This document shows positions 1-8,307 of a stretch of DNA of 64,000 nt, one piece after another; position 1 is the stretch's first letter, and every line of letters begins with the position of its first letter. The notes under the pieces were generated by a model that was not told the DNA's origin, ran no database searches, and was given only the letters and a program-made list of their open reading frames with translations. A program made the translations under genes and the position numbers. The stretch is from assembly GCA_964423405.1 (NCBI GenBank), contig CAYREY010000012.1:14685-78684 (forward strand), in the 5' to 3' direction. This DNA comes from Bog-950 sp964423405 (lineage in GTDB: Bacteria > Bacteroidota > Bacteroidia > Chitinophagales > LD1).

Positions 1-93
1 CGTGCCACTATGATATTTAATAACAAAAGCCGCCTGGTAATAGACCCCGATAGCAAGCAACGCGCTGCCTGGGATGGGGTGGTTTACTACTAA
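1..93 (+). CDS. C-terminal fragment of an unidentified protein
   Basis: An open frame runs from base 1 to a TAA at 91-93 and gives 30 residues ending in WDGVVYY. Its 5' end lies outside the window. No family can be named from so short a tail. It is supported by a strong hairpin that begins at its stop codon and by its convergent arrangement with the phosphatase gene on the other strand. Confidence 0.6.
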   Translation, partial: RATMIFNNKSRLVIDPDSKQRAAWDGVVYY

Positions 94-130
94 AACAAAA
101 ACGGGGACTGCTTAGTCCCCGTTTTTGTTT
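93..130. terminator. bidirectional intrinsic terminator
   Basis: A perfect 16-bp stem (93-108 with 115-130) surrounds the 6-nt loop TGCTTA. The stem has a GC core (CGGGGAC/GTCCCCG) and A-rich/T-rich outer parts, so each strand ends in a T-tract. It separates the convergent genes ending at 93 (+) and 146 (-) and can serve both. Confidence 0.9.
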
Positions 131-145
131 CGTAATTTTATGCTG

Positions 146-1459
146 TTATTTCTTTAGTTGTAAATCGTTGGCATTTACTATGTACTCCCACTTTTTATCG
201 CCGGCTATACCAAATATCTCCATTTTACATACCCGGTTATCTGCCGGGCCGCTAATGGTTACTTTACCAAAGTTTTTGCGGTACAACAAAGTGCCGGGTT
301 CCGAGTAATTATTGATAAACCCACTGGTGCGTATTTTAACTACAGGGCTGGTTAGCGGCGATGAAGTAAAGTCGTACATCGGGTATCCTTTCCAGTTACG
401 CTTACTCATCTCGCTAAAGTGTTTATCGCCCGAAAGGAACATTACACCCTTTATGTTGTTATCGGCAATAAAATCGAGCAGGCTATTACGCTCTTTTGAA
501 TATTTGGCGTACGACTCGCCATAGTAACTATCGTTAAGCACCTGCGAGCCACTGCAAATAAACTTAAACGTTGATTTGCTGGTTAGTAGTTTGTTTTTTA
601 TCCATTGCATTTGCTCCTCGCCAAAGTATGCGCCCGATGTGTCGCCTTCCGGATCGCGGAAATAGCGGTCGTCTGTCATCAAAAACTCTGCATCATAATA
701 GCTATAGCTAAAGTAGTTTCCTTTCAGCGTATCTGGGCTGTAGGTATTGGGCCAAAACCCTTTAAACACTACTAAGGCAGTGTCTTTAAGGGGGAAATTC
801 TTGTCAGCATCGTTCCAACCGTAATCGTGGTCATCCCAAATAGCATATTGTGGCACCGATGCCAGAAAATACTGCAACGCCGGAAAGTAGTTGCGCACCT
901 TCAGGTTTCGGTTAAACATACCGTCGTAGCTTTTATAATGCTTACCGAAATAGTAAATGTTATCGCCCAGCCACAGCATAAAATCTGATTTTTTGCGGCG
1001 CATTACCTCAAAAATGGCTGTAGACCCACCCGGAAACACAAACCGCGAAATATCGGTATTCATCAGTGCACAAGAGCCTACCAGAAAGTCAAAGTCTTTA
1101 ACTGTAGTATCGGCCTGTGTAGTAAATATACATTTGGGGTGTATGCCCACCCCTTCTATAAATTCAGCTTTATAGGTATGGTTGGGTTTTAAGCCGGTAA
1201 AATCCATGTTAAGGGCCGTAACACCTTTGTTGTCGTTTATTTTAGATAGGCCGGTGGGGTAGTACACGCTTTTGTCAACGGTATCTTCCAGCCACATCAT
1301 GTTTAAGCCATTACCTTTAAAAGCAATCCAGGCTCTGGCGGTGGTAGTGGTTACTGAGCCAACAATAGGGCCTGTAATAAGCCTGGGTTTTTCGGGGTTT
1401 TGCGCGTTGGACTGTAGTAGCAAAAACAGTAGCAGAGGCAATAACAATAAGTTTTTCAT
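146..1459 (-). CDS. PhoD-like alkaline phosphatase / metallophosphoesterase
   Basis: A 437-aa secreted phosphomonoesterase/phosphodiesterase of the PhoD family. Residues 1-20 form a signal peptide ending LLQSNAQ. An N-terminal fibronectin-like PhoD_N domain (about 27-115) is followed by the catalytic domain. Metal-binding motifs are visible: FLVGSC (125-130), WLGDNIYY (163-170), WDDHDYGWND (208-217) and SGDKHFSE (343-350). PhoD enzymes release phosphate from phosphoesters using Ca/Fe. There is no T9SS C-terminal domain, so a periplasmic or cell-surface location is likely. It lies downstream of an M43 protease gene on the same strand, separated by a terminator hairpin at 1484-1511; that upstream gene carries a Pho-box-like site, which fits a phosphate-starvation role (inference). 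Exact substrate unknown. Confidence 0.88.
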   Translation of the reverse strand: MKNLLLLPLLLFLLLQSNAQNPEKPRLITGPIVGSVTTTTARAWIAFKGNGLNMMWLEDTVDKSVYYPTGLSKINDNKGVTALNMDFTGLKPNHTYKAEFIEGVGIHPKCIFTTQADTTVKDFDFLVGSCALMNTDISRFVFPGGSTAIFEVMRRKKSDFMLWLGDNIYYFGKHYKSYDGMFNRNLKVRNYFPALQYFLASVPQYAIWDDHDYGWNDADKNFPLKDTALVVFKGFWPNTYSPDTLKGNYFSYSYYDAEFLMTDDRYFRDPEGDTSGAYFGEEQMQWIKNKLLTSKSTFKFICSGSQVLNDSYYGESYAKYSKERNSLLDFIADNNIKGVMFLSGDKHFSEMSKRNWKGYPMYDFTSSPLTSPVVKIRTSGFINNYSEPGTLLYRKNFGKVTISGPADNRVCKMEIFGIAGDKKWEYIVNANDLQLKK

Positions 1460-1483
1460 GGCGGTGTATGGCTTAAATAAAAA

Positions 1484-1511
1484 AGCGGCCGGATTGTGTA
1501 ACCCGGCCGCT
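1484..1511 (-). terminator. intrinsic terminator of the M43 protease gene
   Basis: AGCGGCCGG (1484-1492) pairs with CCGGCCGCT (1503-1511). On the minus strand the stem is followed by a T-rich tract (complement of the A-run before 1484). It lies 24 bp past the stop of the 1536-3653 gene and before the PhoD-like gene, so co-transcription of the two would need read-through. Confidence 0.85.
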
Positions 1512-1535
1512 GCAAAACTAAAAACTATATTGGCT

Positions 1536-3653
1536 TTAGTTAACTATCAGTTTTTTCTGCATAACCGACTCGCCGGCTTGTATCTGCACAACATATACAC
1601 CCGCCGATAGGTTTTCTATGGCTGTAAGCGGTAGTTGTGTTTCACCGTCGTTCAAGTGTCCATCATATACGTTGGTAACTGTTTGCCCGCTCAGGTTAAG
1701 CAGGCTTATACTTACCTTACCTGCACTGGCCAGCGATAAATTGATAGTTGCATTACCAGCTGCCGGGTTAGGGTACACATTTACATCGTTTACCACGCTT
1801 ACTTCCTCAATACCTGTAAGTGCGGTACCAATGTTTATATCATCCAGAAAAAAGTTGTTGCCGTTGGTAGAGCCATACAGTTTAAACTTAAAACGCACAT
1901 TTGGCTTGCGCCAGGCCGCGGGCAGGTTCACCTTTACATAGCGCCAGTATGATGGGGCCTGTGTAGGTATAAAGAAACCTGTAACTGCACCTGCATTCAG
2001 TGCGCCCAGCGACCCTTTTTTGTAGATAGTTTGCCAGCTGGCGCCACAGTTGGCAGTTGCCTGCACCTCTATCGAATCGGGCGGGTTACTGTTGGTATTG
2101 GTAGATGAGGTAGCCCAGGAATAATAGAATGATAACGATAGCTGATTGTTGGTTAGTCCGCTCATATCATAGCCCGGCGATACCAGTTCATCTATATCTC
2201 TATCGGCTGTAGCATAATAGTTATTTAGCAAAGCCACGCCATTGCCATTGTGCGTGCCATACGTACTACGTGTAATTTCTGTATTGTTCAGGTCATTGTT
2301 AATTGGTGTCCATTCATTAATGGTTAGTGCATTCTGGTCTTCAAAGCCTTGTGCAAATGGGGCAATGTATGAGGCCAGGTCGCTGGCTACATATATGTAC
2401 TGGTCTTTAGAAATGGTGTTTGTGCCGCCCGGCCCTGTTACGGTAAGGCGTATAGGTTGCCAGCCGGTAGTGTTAAATGTCACGGTCGGGTTTTTATCGC
2501 CCGATGTTGATGGTGTGCCGTTTGGAAACTCCCAATAGTAATCGGTTACTGCGCCATTGTATGAAGCATCGGCTAACTGAATGGGGGTACCCAGGCAAAC
2601 ATATCTTTTGGGTGATGCAAAGTCTGCTTCGGGCTTAGCTGGAGTGTAAATGGTATCATCAACACCGGTTGCCGCCAGGTTTGTTGCGCTCCACAGGCTG
2701 TTTCTATCGGCTACCGGCGAGTTAAGCGCTGCCAGCATGCGTAGTTTTTGCCCCTCTGTAAACATGTTAGAGCAATAGGAGTAGTCCATAAAATTCTGAA
2801 CATTCTCTATATCTGGTGGCGTGCAATACGACAGGCTTAAGTTACACTGCAGGTTAGAACCCCGTGTTGGTGGAGTGTCCATTACATCATCGTCGCCGCA
2901 GGCTACGCCGGGTGCATTGGTATCGCCCCACGTATGTTTCAGGTTAAGAAAATGGCCTACTTCGTGGGTTAAAGCATGCGAACGGTTAAGGTTGCCTGTA
3001 CCAACAGCACCTACGTAATCGCTTAACAGTATTACCCCATCGCGTGCCGGTGTGTTAGATAATGCCTGCACTGTACCGGGATAATATGAGTAACCGGCAA
3101 CGCCGTCTTCCATTGCGCGCACCACCCAAATATTCAGGTATTTGTCGCGCGGCCAATTGTTCAGCTTAGAGTAATCGTTGCCTACATAGGTTTGTACTGA
3201 GTTAATACGCTCAATACCGTTGGTAGGGAAACCGTTGGGGTCAATATTTGCCATCCTGAACTCGATACCTACATTAGCAACAACAGGTTGAAAAAGCGGT
3301 ATTACGTTAGCCAGGTCGGCATTGCGTTTATTAAAGTCTTCATTTAAAATACGTAGCTGGTCGTATATCTGTGCATCGGTAATCAGTTCGCCATTGGTAG
3401 GGTTAATGTCGCCATTGTGAATGATGTGGAACACAATAGGTATAACAATATTACCATCGCGGTTGATATTGAAATTGCTCATGTTTAATTGGAAATTGCG
3501 GGTAAACTCCTCCAGTCGTGCCTCCTCTGCCAGTATTTCGGGGTGTTCTTCAATTAGTCTTTTTCGTGCTTCGGTTGTGCCGCAGTAGTTGTTGGTTTGG
3601 CTGAAAGCACTGAGACAAAGAAATAGCGATAGTGTAAATAGCTGTGTTCTCAT
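1536..3653 (-). CDS. secreted M43 (cytophagalysin/pappalysin-type) zinc metalloprotease with T9SS sorting domain
   Basis: A 705-aa secreted protease. A signal peptide (1-19, ending SAFSQ) precedes a propeptide-like region. The metzincin catalytic domain holds the zinc motif HEVGHFLNLKH (His230, Glu231, His234, His240) and a Met-turn FMDYSY near 288-293. A PKD-like domain follows (about 345-425, with YYWEFPNGTPS), then a beta-sandwich region and a type A T9SS C-terminal domain starting VYPNPAAGN. The substrate would be an extracellular protein. The next gene upstream (3830-5950) is a full-length paralogue with the same domain order, so this is a tandem duplication. A Pho-box-like repeat lies 73 bp upstream of the ATG. 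The Asn where metzincins usually have Gly (HxxNxxH) is present in both copies. Confidence 0.92.
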   Translation of the reverse strand: MRTQLFTLSLFLCLSAFSQTNNYCGTTEARKRLIEEHPEILAEEARLEEFTRNFQLNMSNFNINRDGNIVIPIVFHIIHNGDINPTNGELITDAQIYDQLRILNEDFNKRNADLANVIPLFQPVVANVGIEFRMANIDPNGFPTNGIERINSVQTYVGNDYSKLNNWPRDKYLNIWVVRAMEDGVAGYSYYPGTVQALSNTPARDGVILLSDYVGAVGTGNLNRSHALTHEVGHFLNLKHTWGDTNAPGVACGDDDVMDTPPTRGSNLQCNLSLSYCTPPDIENVQNFMDYSYCSNMFTEGQKLRMLAALNSPVADRNSLWSATNLAATGVDDTIYTPAKPEADFASPKRYVCLGTPIQLADASYNGAVTDYYWEFPNGTPSTSGDKNPTVTFNTTGWQPIRLTVTGPGGTNTISKDQYIYVASDLASYIAPFAQGFEDQNALTINEWTPINNDLNNTEITRSTYGTHNGNGVALLNNYYATADRDIDELVSPGYDMSGLTNNQLSLSFYYSWATSSTNTNSNPPDSIEVQATANCGASWQTIYKKGSLGALNAGAVTGFFIPTQAPSYWRYVKVNLPAAWRKPNVRFKFKLYGSTNGNNFFLDDINIGTALTGIEEVSVVNDVNVYPNPAAGNATINLSLASAGKVSISLLNLSGQTVTNVYDGHLNDGETQLPLTAIENLSAGVYVVQIQAGESVMQKKLIVN

Positions 3654-3726
3654 GTAAGTGGTTTAGGTTAGTTAATGAGATAAAGCTAATACAGCGAGTA
3701 TTGGTTTAGTATGTGTTACAGGTAAT

Positions 3727-3744
3727 TTGACATAAGCATGACAG
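3727..3744 (-). promoter_or_regulatory. Pho-box-like direct repeat upstream of M43 gene
   Basis: Read on the minus strand, CTGTCAT, four bases, then ATGTCAA: two 7-mers with an 11-bp period. The first half-site equals the E. coli Pho-box half-site CTGTCAT. It sits 73 bp upstream of the ATG at 3653. Similar sites lie at comparable distances before three other genes here. Function is inferred. Confidence 0.6.
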
Positions 3745-3779
3745 ATGTTAAATATTTGTTAGCGTGTTTGGCACAAAAA

Positions 3780-3809
3780 AAAGAGGCAGGAATTGCTTCC
3801 TGCCTCTTT
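3780..3809 (-). terminator. intrinsic terminator of the second M43 gene
   Basis: AAAGAGGCAGGAA (3780-3792) pairs with TTCCTGCCTCTTT (3797-3809) around loop TTGC. The A-run 3775-3782 provides the T-tract on the minus strand, 20 bp after the stop at 3830. Confidence 0.9.
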
Positions 3810-3829
3810 ACTTAACTTGATATGAAATA

Positions 3830-5950
3830 CTAGTTGATGATTAATTTTTTCTGTAGTACCGATTCGCCGGCTTTGATATTTACAATGTAAATACCTGATG
3901 AAAGTTGAGAAGTGCCGGTAAGCGGCAGTTGGGTTTCGCCATCATTCATCATGCCATCAAATACTTTAGCTACTTCTTTACCGGTAAGGTCAACAACGTT
4001 GATGCTTATTTTACCAGCGCTTGCCAATGACAGGTTGATGGTAGCTTCGCCTTCGGTTGGGTTAGGGAAGATGTTTACATCGTTTACCACACTTACATCT
4101 TCAATACCTGTAAGGGCAGAGCCAATGTTAATGTCATCTATGTAGAAGTTGTTACCACGGGTAGAACCATATACTTTAATTTTGAAGCGTACGTTTGGTT
4201 TTTTCCAGGTATTGGCAAGTGTTATTTTGATAAATTTCCAGTAAGCAGAAGCTTGTGTTGGGATGAAGAAGCCTGTAACCGAACCAGCGTTTAGCACACC
4301 CATTGAACCCTTTTTGTAAACGGTTTGCCAGGTAGAACCACAGTTTAACGAAGCCTGTACCTCGATTGAATCGGGTGGGTTGTTGCTCCACTGCGTAGTT
4401 GAAGTAGCCCAAGAATAGTAGAATGATAATGAAAGCTGGCTGGTGGTAAGGGCACTAAGGTCGTAGCCCGGAGATACAATCTCGTCTATATCGCGGTCGG
4501 CTGTAGCGTAATAGTTGTTAAGCATAGCAACGCCGCCACCGGTACGTACACCATAATTAGCTCGGGTAATTTCGGTATTATTCAGGTCGTAGTTAATAGC
4601 AACCCAATCGCCTCCATTTAATACGTTAGCATCTTCAAAACCTTCGGTAAAAGGAGCGATGTATGAAGCCAGATCGTTACCTACATAAACCAGGCGGTTG
4701 CTTTCCTTTACACTGCTGCCACCAGGGCCGGTAACAGTTAATTTAATTGGCTGCCATCCTAACGTATTGAATGTAACAACCGGATTTTTGTCGCCCGAAG
4801 AAGAAGGTGTGCCGGTAGGAAACTCCCAATACCAGTCAGTAACTTCGCCGTTGTATGAGCCATCGGATAATTGTACGCTTGAACCAAGACAAACATATCT
4901 TTTAGCGGCACCTATGTCGGCTTTCGGAATACCAGGAACATAAACAGTGTCATCAGTTCCGGTAGCAGCCAGGTTAGTAGCGCTCCACAGGTTGTTACGG
5001 CTCGATTTATCTGAGTTAAGGGCTGCCAGCATACGTGTTTTTTGGTCCTCAGTAAACATACGAGAGCAGTATGAGTAGTCCATAAAGTTTTGTACGTTTT
5101 CTTTAATACCGGCATTGCAGTAATTAAGGTTAAGGTTGCAGCTGGTAGAGCCACGGGTGATAGGTGTATCATCAACATCATCATCGCCACATGATACGCC
5201 CGGTTCGTTAGTATCGCCCCATGGGTGTTTCAGGTTCAGATAGTGGCCAATTTCGTGTGTAAGAGCACGTGCCAGACCATAGCTGCCTGTACCAATTGCC
5301 CCAATGTACTGGCTAAGTATGATTACACCATCCATAGCCGGAGTATTGTAAAGTGCCTGTACCGATCCGGGATAGTAGGCATAACCCGCTACGCCATCGC
5401 GCATGCTTTTTACTACCCAAACGTTTAGGTATTTATCGCGTGGCCAGTTGTTTAATTTTGAAAAATCGTTGCCTACGTAGGTCTGGCTAGAGAATACGCG
5501 GTCGATACCGTTGGTTGGGTTACCCTGAGGATCAAGGTTTGCCAGGCGAAACTCAAGGCCAATGTTGGCGATAATAGATTTGAATACAGGTATAACGTCA
5601 GATGTATCTGCATTACGCTTGTTAAAATCTTCATTAAGAATTCTTACCTGATCGCGTATCTGCGCATCGGTAATCAACTCTCCCGAGTTAGGGTCTATAC
5701 CACCCAGGTGGATGATGTGGAAAACAATAGGAATTACAATGTTGCCTTCGCGGTTAACGTTGAAGTTAGCCATGTTGGCTTTGAAGTTTTTGGTAAACTC
5801 TTCAAGTTCTTTTTCATCATCTACCACTTCAGGGTGTTCCGCTATCAGTTGTTTTCGGGCCTGGTCAGAACCACAAACTGCTGCTGTTTGTGCAGAGGCG
5901 CCAAACGATAGCGAGGTTAATAATGCAAGCGTAAAAAAGTACGTCTTCAT
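3830..5950 (-). CDS. secreted M43 (cytophagalysin/pappalysin-type) zinc metalloprotease with T9SS sorting domain, paralogue
   Basis: A 706-aa paralogue of the 1536-3653 product with the same architecture: signal peptide (1-20, ending GASAQ), M43 catalytic domain with HEIGHYLNLKH and Met-turn FMDYSY, PKD-like domain (WYWEFPTGTPS), beta-sandwich, and T9SS type A domain starting IFPNPTEGE. The two proteins can be aligned end to end with conservative changes. Each gene has its own terminator and upstream region, so they look like separate transcription units. An exact -7 box (CAAAACTA at 5983-5990, i.e. TAGTTTTG on the coding strand) and a Pho-box-like repeat at 6029-6046 precede it. T9SS substrates are secreted across the outer membrane or anchored to the surface. 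Confidence 0.92.
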   Translation of the reverse strand: MKTYFFTLALLTSLSFGASAQTAAVCGSDQARKQLIAEHPEVVDDEKELEEFTKNFKANMANFNVNREGNIVIPIVFHIIHLGGIDPNSGELITDAQIRDQVRILNEDFNKRNADTSDVIPVFKSIIANIGLEFRLANLDPQGNPTNGIDRVFSSQTYVGNDFSKLNNWPRDKYLNVWVVKSMRDGVAGYAYYPGSVQALYNTPAMDGVIILSQYIGAIGTGSYGLARALTHEIGHYLNLKHPWGDTNEPGVSCGDDDVDDTPITRGSTSCNLNLNYCNAGIKENVQNFMDYSYCSRMFTEDQKTRMLAALNSDKSSRNNLWSATNLAATGTDDTVYVPGIPKADIGAAKRYVCLGSSVQLSDGSYNGEVTDWYWEFPTGTPSSSGDKNPVVTFNTLGWQPIKLTVTGPGGSSVKESNRLVYVGNDLASYIAPFTEGFEDANVLNGGDWVAINYDLNNTEITRANYGVRTGGGVAMLNNYYATADRDIDEIVSPGYDLSALTTSQLSLSFYYSWATSTTQWSNNPPDSIEVQASLNCGSTWQTVYKKGSMGVLNAGSVTGFFIPTQASAYWKFIKITLANTWKKPNVRFKIKVYGSTRGNNFYIDDINIGSALTGIEDVSVVNDVNIFPNPTEGEATINLSLASAGKISINVVDLTGKEVAKVFDGMMNDGETQLPLTGTSQLSSGIYIVNIKAGESVLQKKLIIN

Positions 5951-5982
5951 ATACTGGTTTTAATGTTTTAAACAAATCTCTA

Positions 5983-5990
5983 CAAAACTA
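5983..5990 (-). promoter_or_regulatory. Bacteroidota -7 box (TAnnTTTG) of M43 gene
   Basis: The coding strand reads TAGTTTTG, an exact match to TAnnTTTG, 33 bp before the ATG at 5950. No clear -33 TTG is seen at the usual distance; the Pho-box-like repeat further upstream may compensate. Confidence 0.55.
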
Positions 5991-6028
5991 ACTTTTGAAC
6001 CCGAAAATTATAACATTAGGTTTAAAAT

Positions 6029-6046
6029 ATGACAATATTATGACAA
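6029..6046 (-). promoter_or_regulatory. Pho-box-like direct repeat upstream of M43 paralogue
   Basis: On the coding strand: TTGTCAT, AT-rich spacer AATA, TTGTCAT. Two identical 7-mers with an 11-bp period, each one base away from the E. coli half-site CTGTCAT. It ends 78 bp before the ATG at 5950 and 38 bp before the -7 box. It is the best of the four such sites in the window. Confidence 0.65.
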
Positions 6047-6126
6047 TGCCAGATGTTAATAACTGAAACAATATTAAGGGCTTTTATAACAACAGTTCAA
6101 CGGGTAAGATAGTTCTGAGAGGCATT

Positions 6127-6246
6127 TTATCTTCTCCGCCTTTTTATGGGGTTGCCACGCTTATCCAGTTCATCAGGCTGAAAGCTGAAGTACTCGATGT
6201 AAATACATAGCGCCGCTACTAAAAACAGTAGAAATGCAAGTAGCAT
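6127..6246 (-). CDS. 39-aa single-pass membrane peptide
   Basis: A short frame with ATG at 6244-6246 and TAA at 6127-6129. Residues 1-17 are strongly hydrophobic (MLLAFLLFLVAALCIYI), followed by a polar stretch with Pro-Asp-Glu and a basic tail ending in RRRR. The layout fits a small inner-membrane protein with a positively charged cytoplasmic C-terminus. No family recognised. It is the only coding candidate between the M43 gene (start 5950) and the SAM hydrolase gene (end 6373). The rest of this gap holds the promoter elements of the M43 gene and AT-rich sequence. Expression is not proven. Confidence 0.5.
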   Translation of the reverse strand: MLLAFLLFLVAALCIYIEYFSFQPDELDKRGNPIKRRRR

Positions 6247-6372
6247 TTGATTGTGGGTTGAAAGGTTGCAATGATACTAAAATATACCTCCCTGTAAGTT
6301 TGATTTTTATGCCTGCAATCGTGGGTAAAATCAGATGAAGGGCAGATGTGTTAAGCTAATGTTAAACTACCC

Positions 6373-7140
6373 TTAGTCGGCTAAAACCATTACCGGCATA
6401 TCTATCTTAAGTCCCATTAACAAGGCAGCTTTACCTTTGTACATTCCCACCTCTAAGTATCCGGCAGCATTAAACAGGCAAACCATATCGCCCTCTTCTC
6501 CATCGGAGTAGATTTTGCTTATTGCACGGCTTTGTCCTACGTTGGCTAGCACAGTAAACCGCTTGTCGCCAATAAAATCGTTAAACATTTTACGGCTTAT
6601 ATTGGTAACTGCGTTTCCATAATGGTCTATGTGTACAATAGTACCCCTTATCGAGCCTGTTGAGCAAATTGGCTGAAGCAGGCGCAGGTTAACAGTTTCG
6701 GTGGTAAGCTGCCCAAAATCACGTGGTGTATACTCCTTGGTTAATAATTCAATTACCCGGGCTATTGCCCCTTCATGTAAAAGTGAGTCGTTGTCGTGCA
6801 GTTCTTCATTTACCTGGTAAGTTTGGTGTGGTGTTTTTTCAAACGCCAGCGAAATAAACCCATTATCGAATGTGATAAAATAATGGCCGTCTATTAGTGT
6901 TACCAATAGTTTTCCTTTCGCTTCCGATGAGTTAACGTGTACCACGTGTATGGTGCCTGCAGGAAAATACCTGTATGCATTACGTACGGTGTAGGCTGCC
7001 TCTTTTATATCAAAAGGCTTTATATCGTTAGTAATGTCTACCATAGGTACCCAGCCATTATGCGTAATAATAGCGCCTTTGAGTGCCGCAACAAAAAAAT
7101 CGCGGGAGCCCAAATCGGTGGTTAATGTTATTAGCGCCAT
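6373..7140 (-). CDS. SAM hydroxide adenosyltransferase (DUF62/duf-62 family SAM hydrolase)
   Basis: A 255-aa member of the family that includes the chlorinase and fluorinase. Most members split S-adenosylmethionine with water into adenosine and methionine. The N-terminus ITLTTDLGSRDFFVAALKG with its conserved Asp residues, HVNSSEAKG near residue 75 and DHYGNAVTNIS in the C-terminal domain are typical. The start is placed at MALITL: a longer frame adds 17 residues (to 7191) that do not match the family, whose N-terminus is the first beta strand. The gene diverges from phoH with a 150-bp gap. Halogenase activity is unlikely in this context but cannot be excluded from sequence alone. Confidence 0.88.
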   Translation of the reverse strand: MALITLTTDLGSRDFFVAALKGAIITHNGWVPMVDITNDIKPFDIKEAAYTVRNAYRYFPAGTIHVVHVNSSEAKGKLLVTLIDGHYFITFDNGFISLAFEKTPHQTYQVNEELHDNDSLLHEGAIARVIELLTKEYTPRDFGQLTTETVNLRLLQPICSTGSIRGTIVHIDHYGNAVTNISRKMFNDFIGDKRFTVLANVGQSRAISKIYSDGEEGDMVCLFNAAGYLEVGMYKGKAALLMGLKIDMPVMVLAD

Positions 7141-7290
7141 GGTATGTAAAATGCTATAAAACAAAAGTGCACGAAAAGGATTTGTAAACAAATGCCCTTA
7201 AGTGGAAAAAAATGTTGATAGATATATTATGATAGACACTGCCTTGAACCGGTAAATGAATAATTTTACTGCAACTAAAACCTACCTGGC

Positions 7291-8271
7291 TTGACAGAAG
7301 TAACCATAAACATAGAGGGGATAGATTCTATCGACTTTTTCGGTGTAAACAATTCACGTTTCAATTTTATTAAGAAAAGCTTTCCAACGTTGCGCATGGT
7401 ATCGCGCGGAAACAGCATTAAGGCCGAAGGCAGCAGCGATGATGTGGCGGTTTTTAAGCAGAAAGTGGAGCGGATGATTGACCATATAGAACGCTATGGC
7501 AAGCTTACCGAAGATAACATAGAAGCTATTATAAGCAGCAGCGATGTGCCGCGCGACAAGAAAGAAAAAGAAACCAGCAATGTAATTGTGCATGGCAATG
7601 GTGGCCTTTTAGTGCGTGCCCGCACCGAGAACCAGCTGATGATGGTGAAGGAAAGCGAGAAAAACGATATTGTGTTTGCCATAGGGCCTGCCGGTACCGG
7701 TAAAACCTATACTGCGGTGGCACTGGCTGTGCGAGCCCTGAAAGAGAAGAACGTTAAGAAGATAATACTTACCCGCCCTGCTGTAGAAGCCGGAGAAAGC
7801 CTGGGTTTTTTACCCGGCGACCTTAAAGAAAAGATTGACCCTTACCTGCGTCCGTTGTACGATGCACTGGATGACATGATACCGCCCGATAAACTTACCT
7901 ACTATATGGAGAACCGGGTAATAGAGGTGGCTCCGCTGGCCTTTATGCGTGGACGCACGCTCGATCATTCATTTATATTGTTGGATGAGGCGCAGAACTG
8001 TACTGATATGCAGTTGAAAATGTTTTTAACCCGTATAGGTGCCAACTCTAAGTGTGTAATAACAGGCGACCCCACTCAGATAGACCTGCCACCCAAAGTA
8101 AAATCGGGGCTGCATACAGCTTTACGTATTCTTAAACCAATAGAGGGTATATCTACCATTATGCTAAATGAAAGCGATGTAGTTCGCCACCGTTTGGTTA
8201 AAGAAATTATAAAAGCATACGACAAACTTAATGAAACCCGAAGCATTGATAATGCTGACAATAACGGGTGA
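7291..8271 (+). CDS. phoH: PhoH family ATPase
   Basis: A 326-aa cytosolic P-loop protein. Residues 1-100 form the KH-like N-terminal region, followed by Walker A GPAGTGKTYT (about 131-140) and Walker B SFILLDEAQN (about 227-236). PhoH-type proteins are RNA-linked ATPases of poorly defined function; despite the name, no Pho-type site is seen here. The start must be the TTG at 7291: an in-frame TAA lies at 7276-7278 and no ATG or GTG lies between it and the conserved N-terminal VTINIEGID. The next gene, purC, follows within 40 bp, so the two are probably co-transcribed. Confidence 0.93.
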   Translation: MTEVTINIEGIDSIDFFGVNNSRFNFIKKSFPTLRMVSRGNSIKAEGSSDDVAVFKQKVERMIDHIERYGKLTEDNIEAIISSSDVPRDKKEKETSNVIVHGNGGLLVRARTENQLMMVKESEKNDIVFAIGPAGTGKTYTAVALAVRALKEKNVKKIILTRPAVEAGESLGFLPGDLKEKIDPYLRPLYDALDDMIPPDKLTYYMENRVIEVAPLAFMRGRTLDHSFILLDEAQNCTDMQLKMFLTRIGANSKCVITGDPTQIDLPPKVKSGLHTALRILKPIEGISTIMLNESDVVRHRLVKEIIKAYDKLNETRSIDNADNNG

Positions 8272-8307
8272 GATAAATAACAGAAACAAGTGAATCAGTT
8301 AACAGAA

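Noticed and set aside
4176..4412. reading frames opposite or within the M43 genes
   Set aside because: Shadow frames of strongly conserved coding sequence; no family and no upstream signals.
6373..7140. fluorinase/chlorinase assignment
   Set aside because: No halometabolite genes nearby; most family members are SAM hydrolases.
6373..7191. SAM hydrolase start at 7191
   Set aside because: The extra 17 residues are not part of the family N-terminus; MALITLTTDLG begins at 7140.
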